17,246 nucleotides of DNA from contig DFGA01000038.1 in assembly GCA_002371615.1 (NCBI GenBank), positions 1-17,246 on the forward strand, read 5' to 3'. This document shows, piece by piece, positions 13,005 to 17,246 of this stretch. The position numbers were made by a program, and so were the translations under genes. Origin of the DNA: Lachnospiraceae bacterium UBA3762 (GTDB lineage: Bacteria; Bacillota; Clostridia; Lachnospirales; Lachnospiraceae). The notes below the pieces were generated by a model. That model saw nothing but the letters and a program-made list of their open reading frames with translations. It was not told the origin of the DNA and ran no database searches. Within the stretch, counting starts at the first letter, position 1, and every line of letters begins with the position of its first letter.

Positions 13005-14210
13005 ATGAACGGATATGAGGAGATCGGATCTGCCGATATAACGGCAGGTCTTGATTTTGCGCGTGATCAGATACTCAGGGTTCTGCCTGATTTTACGGAA
13101 TCATTTCAGCCGGCATACAGCGTGAACAATTTCTACGAACCGTCTGAAAACACGGACTGGACGAACGGTTTTTGGACAGGTCAGATCTGGCTTGCATATG
13201 AGTATATTAAAAGAACTCATCCCGAATATACGGCTGATATCGACAGGTTATATCATGCAGGCACGGTTCAGGTGCAGAGCTTTCTTGAACGTATAAGAAA
13301 AAAGATCAGTGTGGATCATCATGATATGGGATTTCTCTATTCACCTTCATGCGTGGCGGCATACAAATTAACGGGCAATAACGATGCACGATCTGCAGCC
13401 GTACTTGCCGCCGATCAGCTTCTGACACGTTTTCAGCCCGTCGGTGGATTCCTGCAGGCATGGGGGCCGATGGACCAGAAGGAAAACTACCGGCTTATCA
13501 TAGACTGTCTTTTAAATTTGCCGCTTTTGTTCTGGGCATCGGACGAGACCGGAGATGACAGATACAAAGAGATCGCATTAAAGCATATACGCACCGCCGT
13601 CTCAAATGTCATATGTGAAGACGGGAGCACATGGCATACGTATTTTTTTGATCCCTTAACGGGAAAACCGGATCACGGGGAAACCTGCCAGGGATACAGG
13701 AACGGATCGGCATGGTCGCGAGGTCAGGCCTGGGGGATCTATGGAATGGCGATCGCATACAGGTATACTGAGGATCCGGAATATATAAAACTGTTTTATC
13801 GTGTTACGGATTATTTCCTTGAGCATCTTCCGGATGATCTGATACCGTATTGGGATCTGGAATTTACTTCGTGGACCGTCAAACAGCTTGAGGATGATCC
13901 CCAGCCTCTTGATTCATCTTCCGCATCGATCGCGGCATGCGGTATGCTGGAAATGTCAAAGTACCTGCCCAAAGAGACGGCAACACTTTACATCGGATAT
14001 GCGAAGAAAATAATGAAGGCCGTTTATGATACATGTGCCGTGCATGATCATACTGTATCAAACGGGCTTGTGCTGCACAGCACTTACTCAAATCATTCAC
14101 CGTATAATACCTGTAATCACTACGGGGTTGATGAGTGTAATTCCTGGGGAGACTATTTTTACATGGAGGCGCTCACGCGTCTTGACTGCGATTGGGAGGT
14201 GTACTGGTAG
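13005..14210 (+). CDS. GH88 family unsaturated glucuronyl hydrolase
   Basis: 401-residue enzyme of glycoside hydrolase family 88. It hydrates the double bond of a 4,5-unsaturated uronic acid at the non-reducing end of lyase products, releasing 4-deoxy-L-threo-5-hexosulose uronate. Family marks are WTNGFWTGQIWLAYE, VDHHDMGFLYSPS with Asp107, and LIIDCLLNLPLLFWAS with Asp167, which correspond to the two essential aspartates of Bacillus GL1 UGL (Asp88, Asp149). Also seen are QGYRNGSAWSRGQAWGIYG and DSSSASIAACGM. No signal peptide is present, as usual for this cytoplasmic enzyme. ATG at 13005 is preferred (AGCAGGA 4-5 nt upstream, 10 bp after the previous stop); in-frame ATGs at 12978 and 12981 would overlap the previous gene and lack a ribosome site. 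The next gene starts 1 bp after the stop. Confidence 0.93.
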   Translation: MNGYEEIGSADITAGLDFARDQILRVLPDFTESFQPAYSVNNFYEPSENTDWTNGFWTGQIWLAYEYIKRTHPEYTADIDRLYHAGTVQVQSFLERIRKKISVDHHDMGFLYSPSCVAAYKLTGNNDARSAAVLAADQLLTRFQPVGGFLQAWGPMDQKENYRLIIDCLLNLPLLFWASDETGDDRYKEIALKHIRTAVSNVICEDGSTWHTYFFDPLTGKPDHGETCQGYRNGSAWSRGQAWGIYGMAIAYRYTEDPEYIKLFYRVTDYFLEHLPDDLIPYWDLEFTSWTVKQLEDDPQPLDSSSASIAACGMLEMSKYLPKETATLYIGYAKKIMKAVYDTCAVHDHTVSNGLVLHSTYSNHSPYNTCNHYGVDECNSWGDYFYMEALTRLDCDWEVYW

Positions 14211-14211
14211 A

Positions 14212-16017
14212 TTGAAGGGTACCGAGTTTTTAAATCTTGACCGGTTAAACACTAAAGAAGATTTCAGGGATCTTCTCTTTGCAATACTGGGTCCTCTTGA
14301 AAAGCGATACAGCAGTACATGTACAGCTATTGACACCGACAGGGTTTATGCTCACTATGATGCGGCGGCGGCTGACATGGAGGCTTTTTCAAGACCTTTG
14401 TGGGGACTTGTCCCCGTGTGGGCTGATACTGGGGAAAATATGGAGGATAACGGCATATCTTCCGGGTTTGCGGATATATACCGCAGGGGACTTACCGAGG
14501 GAACGGATCCGAATTCTTCCGGATACTGGGGCGATTGCAAACCGTTTGACCAGCGTTTTGTTGAAATGGCGGCGATCGCGTACGGAATGCTGTTCGCGCC
14601 GCATGTTCTGTGGGACCCGCTTGGTGAACAGGCCAAAAAGGATCTGGCAGATTATCTTAACCGGATCAATGATATGGAACTCCCGGTATGTAACTGGATA
14701 TTATTTGCGGTACTTGTAAACATCGCACTGAAAAAAAGAAATATGCCGTATCGCCGGGATATGGTTGACAGATATTTGGACGGATTGGAAACCTTCTATC
14801 TTGGAGAAGGTTGGTATTGTGACGGTGATTCCGGCCAGAAAGATTATTATGTTTCATTTGCCATACATTTTTACTGTCTTGTCTATTCTAAGGTCATGGA
14901 TGGGGAGGACCCAGACAGGTGCATATTGTATAGGAAGCGCGCCATGGAGTTTTCGAAGCAGTTCATATACTGGTTTGATTCTGACGCAGATGCGATCCCG
15001 TTCGGCAGATCGCTTACGTATCGTTTTTCTCAGGCGGCGTTTTTCTCGGCATGTCTTATGGCCGGTCTGGAGCCGTTTCCCATGCCTGTTATGAAGGCGC
15101 TTATAACAAAGCATTTAAGGAGCTGGCTTGCCAGAGACATTTTTGATCAAAACAGAATGCTTACCATCGGGTACGGTTACGCCAATCTGAATATGAGTGA
15201 GCGTTATAACGCGCAGGGCTCCCCATACTGGGCAATGAAGATATTCGCTTTCCTGATGCTTCCCGAAGATCATCCGTTCTTTAAGGCTGCTGCCGCAACT
15301 GATAAGGAACTTATGTGGAAAAAACAGGTATGCTCAATGAAGTATGCTGATATGCTCGTATATCACTATGGCGATCATACCACTGCTTTTGTGCCCGGAG
15401 TATACAGTCCGAACGGCCACGGACATATCGTCGAGAAGTATTCCAAATTTGCATATGATTCCAAATTCGGGATCAGCATCAGCCGCTCACAGTATGAATT
15501 GTGTGAATGTGCGCCGGACTGTATGCTTGCGTTTCTGATAGGCGGATATGTATATGTAAGAAGGATCTGTGAGGATCATACGATAACGGAATCATCTGTT
15601 ATTTCCGTATGGAGCCCGTATCCGGGAATCAGGGTAAAAACGACAGTCACACCGGATGAGAACGGTCACGTTCGCCTGCATGAGATCGACAGTACGATCG
15701 ACTGTACTGCAATTGACAGTGGTTTTGCCGTAAGGCGGGACGATACGGCGGATGTTGAAATGAAAGTAAATGACGATAAAAACACAAGCAGTGTCATTAA
15801 TAAGTATTGCGGATGCATCGTGACAGGGAATATTATTGAGGGTAATACCGGTGATGTTTGTGCCTGTTCTTACACGGCTGATCCCAATACCCATCTTCTG
15901 TATCCGAAAACAATGATCCCGGCTGTGCGGTACCTGATCAAAAAGGGCAGGAGTGTTTTGAAGACGGATGTAATCAGCAAATGGAACCATATTAAGACAA
16001 TTTCAAAGGAGGAATGA
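14212..16017 (+). CDS. DUF2264 family protein, putative glycan-acting enzyme
   Basis: 601-residue protein of the DUF2264 family, starting at a TTG. The only ATGs upstream lie deep inside the GH88 gene, the next ATG downstream (in ADMEAFSRP) would cut into the conserved core, and GGAGG (14195-14199) lies 12 nt before the TTG. The N-terminal two thirds look like an alpha/alpha toroid: AAAADMEAFSRPLWGLVPVW, then YWGDCKPFDQRFVEMAAIAYG, GLETFYLGEGWYCDGDSGQKDYYVSFAIHFY, and later MSERYNAQGSPYWAMKIF. The C-terminal third is beta-rich. No signal peptide. DUF2264 proteins recur in polysaccharide loci; I recall an association with a CAZy family of beta-glucuronidase activity (GH154) but cannot verify it here. 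Placed between GH88 and KduI, it probably acts on the same imported uronate oligosaccharide. It overlaps KduI's open frame but not its preferred start. Confidence 0.82.
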   Translation: MKGTEFLNLDRLNTKEDFRDLLFAILGPLEKRYSSTCTAIDTDRVYAHYDAAAADMEAFSRPLWGLVPVWADTGENMEDNGISSGFADIYRRGLTEGTDPNSSGYWGDCKPFDQRFVEMAAIAYGMLFAPHVLWDPLGEQAKKDLADYLNRINDMELPVCNWILFAVLVNIALKKRNMPYRRDMVDRYLDGLETFYLGEGWYCDGDSGQKDYYVSFAIHFYCLVYSKVMDGEDPDRCILYRKRAMEFSKQFIYWFDSDADAIPFGRSLTYRFSQAAFFSACLMAGLEPFPMPVMKALITKHLRSWLARDIFDQNRMLTIGYGYANLNMSERYNAQGSPYWAMKIFAFLMLPEDHPFFKAAAATDKELMWKKQVCSMKYADMLVYHYGDHTTAFVPGVYSPNGHGHIVEKYSKFAYDSKFGISISRSQYELCECAPDCMLAFLIGGYVYVRRICEDHTITESSVISVWSPYPGIRVKTTVTPDENGHVRLHEIDSTIDCTAIDSGFAVRRDDTADVEMKVNDDKNTSSVINKYCGCIVTGNIIEGNTGDVCACSYTADPNTHLLYPKTMIPAVRYLIKKGRSVLKTDVISKWNHIKTISKEE

Positions 16018-16022
16018 AGAAT

Positions 16023-16886
16023 ATGGAAGTAAGAACGGCAGCATCGCCAAAGGACGTAAAGTATTATGATACCCAAAGGCTGAGGGAGGAATTCCTGATA
16101 CCTGAGGTGTTTAAAAAGGATGAGATCACATTTGTGTACAGCCACGTGGACAGGATCATCACAGGCGGTGCCATGCCCGTGAATTGTGAACTGAAGCTAA
16201 ATGCGGCTGATGAACTCAGAGCGGAATATTTCCTTGAAAGACGTGAAATGGGTGTGATCAATATCGGCGGAAACGGCAGCATAAAGGCAGACGGAAAAGT
16301 TTATCCCGTAGCACACAGAGAAGCCATGTATCTCGGCATGGGTACAAAAGAGATATCTTTTATGAGCGATGATGGATCGAATCCGGCCAAGTTTTATATC
16401 AATTCAACTCCGGCACACAGATCATGTCCGACTGTTGTGATCAGGCAGGAAGGAACACCGGAGGAAGGTGTTGTTATAGTTAAAGATGAGAACAAAGTCC
16501 ACCTCGGATCACTGGAAGAATCCAACGTAAGAACGATATGTAAGTATATACTCCCGGGGCAGGTGGAAAGCTGTCAGCTTGTAATGGGAATGACACATCT
16601 TGAACCCGGAAGCGTATGGAATTCCATGCCGTGTCACACGCATGACCGAAGGATGGAGGTATATCTGTATTTTGAAGTTCCCAAGGACGGTTTTGTAATG
16701 CATTACATGGGAGAACCTGATGAAACAAGACATATCGTCATGAGAAACGAGCAGGCTGTGATCTCTCCCAGCTGGTCGATACATTGCGGATGCGGATCGT
16801 CAAATTATACGTTTATATGGGGAATGGCGGGAGAAAACCAGGTATTCTCCGACATGGATGATGTAACAACCGATATGTTAAGATAA
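16023..16886 (+). CDS. kduI: 5-dehydro-4-deoxy-D-glucuronate isomerase
   Basis: 287-residue zinc-dependent cupin-fold isomerase. It converts 4-deoxy-L-threo-5-hexosulose uronate to 3-deoxy-D-glycero-2,5-hexodiulosonate in the cytoplasm. The protein aligns along its whole length with Escherichia coli KduI as I recall it: TRLREEFL-type start, VYSHVDRIITGGAMPV, YFLERREMGVINIGG, MPCHTHDRRMEVYLYF, DETRHIVMRNEQAVISPSWSIHCG, and FIWGMAGENQVFSDMD. Metal ligands are His205, His207, Glu212 and His254, each offset by 9 from E. coli 196, 198, 203 and 245. ATG at 16023 gives MEVRTA, matching the family start, and leaves about 10 nt to AGGAGG; the ATG at 16014 overlaps the previous stop and sits only 1 nt from that ribosome site. 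It follows GH88 and DUF2264 and feeds the KduD-like enzyme next to it. Confidence 0.96.
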   Translation: MEVRTAASPKDVKYYDTQRLREEFLIPEVFKKDEITFVYSHVDRIITGGAMPVNCELKLNAADELRAEYFLERREMGVINIGGNGSIKADGKVYPVAHREAMYLGMGTKEISFMSDDGSNPAKFYINSTPAHRSCPTVVIRQEGTPEEGVVIVKDENKVHLGSLEESNVRTICKYILPGQVESCQLVMGMTHLEPGSVWNSMPCHTHDRRMEVYLYFEVPKDGFVMHYMGEPDETRHIVMRNEQAVISPSWSIHCGCGSSNYTFIWGMAGENQVFSDMDDVTTDMLR

Positions 16887-16917
16887 CGGCCCTAATATTC
16901 TGAAGGAGGAAATAAAC

Positions 16918-17246
16918 ATGGGTATATTGAACAGTTTTTCACTTGAAGGAAAAGTAGCATGGGTCACCGGAGCATCCTACGGGATCGGGTTTGCGATAGC
17001 AACCGCTTATGCTCAGGCGGGAGCCACAATAGTATTCAACGATATAAACAGGGAACTCGTTGATAAGGGACTTGCGGCATATAAGGAGAAAAATATAAAA
17101 GCATACGGCTATGTATGTGATGTTACGGATGAAGAGGCCGTAGGTGCGCTGACAAAGCAGATAGAAGAGGAAGTCGGCAGGATCAACATTCTCGTTAACA
17201 ATGCCGGTATAATAAAGCGTATCCCCATGTGCGAAATGAGTGCGGA
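16918..17246 (+). CDS. kduD: KduD-like SDR dehydrogenase, 3' end beyond window
   Basis: First 109 codons of a short-chain dehydrogenase, cut by the window edge. It starts MGILNSFSLEGKVAWVTG with the cofactor loop TGASYGIG at residues 17-24, FNDINRE after the second strand, a CDVTDEEAV stretch, and ILVNNAGIIKRIPM near the cut. The NNAGIIKRIPM string is shared by KduD (2-dehydro-3-deoxy-D-gluconate 5-dehydrogenase) and by close relatives annotated gluconate 5-dehydrogenase. Directly after kduI the KduD role is the better fit: reduction of 3-deoxy-D-glycero-2,5-hexodiulosonate to 2-keto-3-deoxygluconate. The Ser-Tyr-Lys catalytic residues would lie outside the window. AAGGAGG lies 9 nt before the ATG, and the gap to kduI is 31 bp without a terminator. 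Confidence 0.85.
   Translation, partial: MGILNSFSLEGKVAWVTGASYGIGFAIATAYAQAGATIVFNDINRELVDKGLAAYKEKNIKAYGYVCDVTDEEAVGALTKQIEEEVGRINILVNNAGIIKRIPMCEMSA

Noticed and set aside
1..17246. CRISPR array, tRNA, rRNA or intact insertion sequence
   Set aside because: No regularly spaced direct repeats, no tRNA-like cloverleaf and no intact transposase gene were seen; only the TnpB relic and the partial Rpn gene hint at mobility.

Overview
The window looks like a chromosomal segment of an anaerobic Firmicute, most likely a gut or rumen Lachnospiraceae member. This is inferred from moderate GC, strong AGGAGG ribosome sites, a YesM/YesN-type two-component pair, a carbohydrate ABC transporter without its own ATPase, and an Rpn/DUF4143/TnpB-rich accessory flank. 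The genus cannot be fixed from sequence alone.

Region 1 (1-3250) is an accessory flank. It holds the 3' part of an Rpn-type PD-(D/E)XK nuclease/transposase gene with a heptad-repeat tail, then a terminator hairpin. Next come two abutting small genes: a VbhA-antitoxin-like protein and a two-helix membrane protein. A gene-free stretch with short inverted repeats follows, then a DUF4143 AAA ATPase. Directly after the ATPase stop codon, in the same frame, is a short relic of a TnpB (IS200/IS605) gene. This relic marks the edge of the next region.

Region 2 (3251-17246, continuing past the right edge) is a divergently organised utilisation locus for a uronate-containing glycan. Leftward (minus strand): YesM-like sensor kinase, YesN-like AraC response regulator, heparinase II/III-type lyase without a signal peptide. 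Rightward (plus strand): lipoprotein sugar-binding protein, an intrinsic terminator, two permeases, a cytoplasmic discoidin-like protein, a GH88 unsaturated glucuronyl hydrolase, a DUF2264 protein, KduI, and the start of a KduD-like dehydrogenase. The genes after the terminator are tightly packed, with several overlaps or near-overlaps.

Proposed logic (inference): the kinase senses an extracellular ligand and the AraC regulator binds a pair of direct repeats 20 bp apart just upstream of the binding-protein promoter. Oligosaccharides enter through the ABC transporter, powered by an ATPase encoded elsewhere. In the cytoplasm the lyase cleaves by beta-elimination, and GH88 removes the 4,5-unsaturated uronate. 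KduI and KduD convert that uronate to 2-keto-3-deoxygluconate. DUF2264 and the discoidin-like protein are the least understood parts and probably handle the remaining glycan. There is no sulfatase, no secreted enzyme and no PTS, which argues for a non-sulfated or pre-digested substrate that I cannot name.
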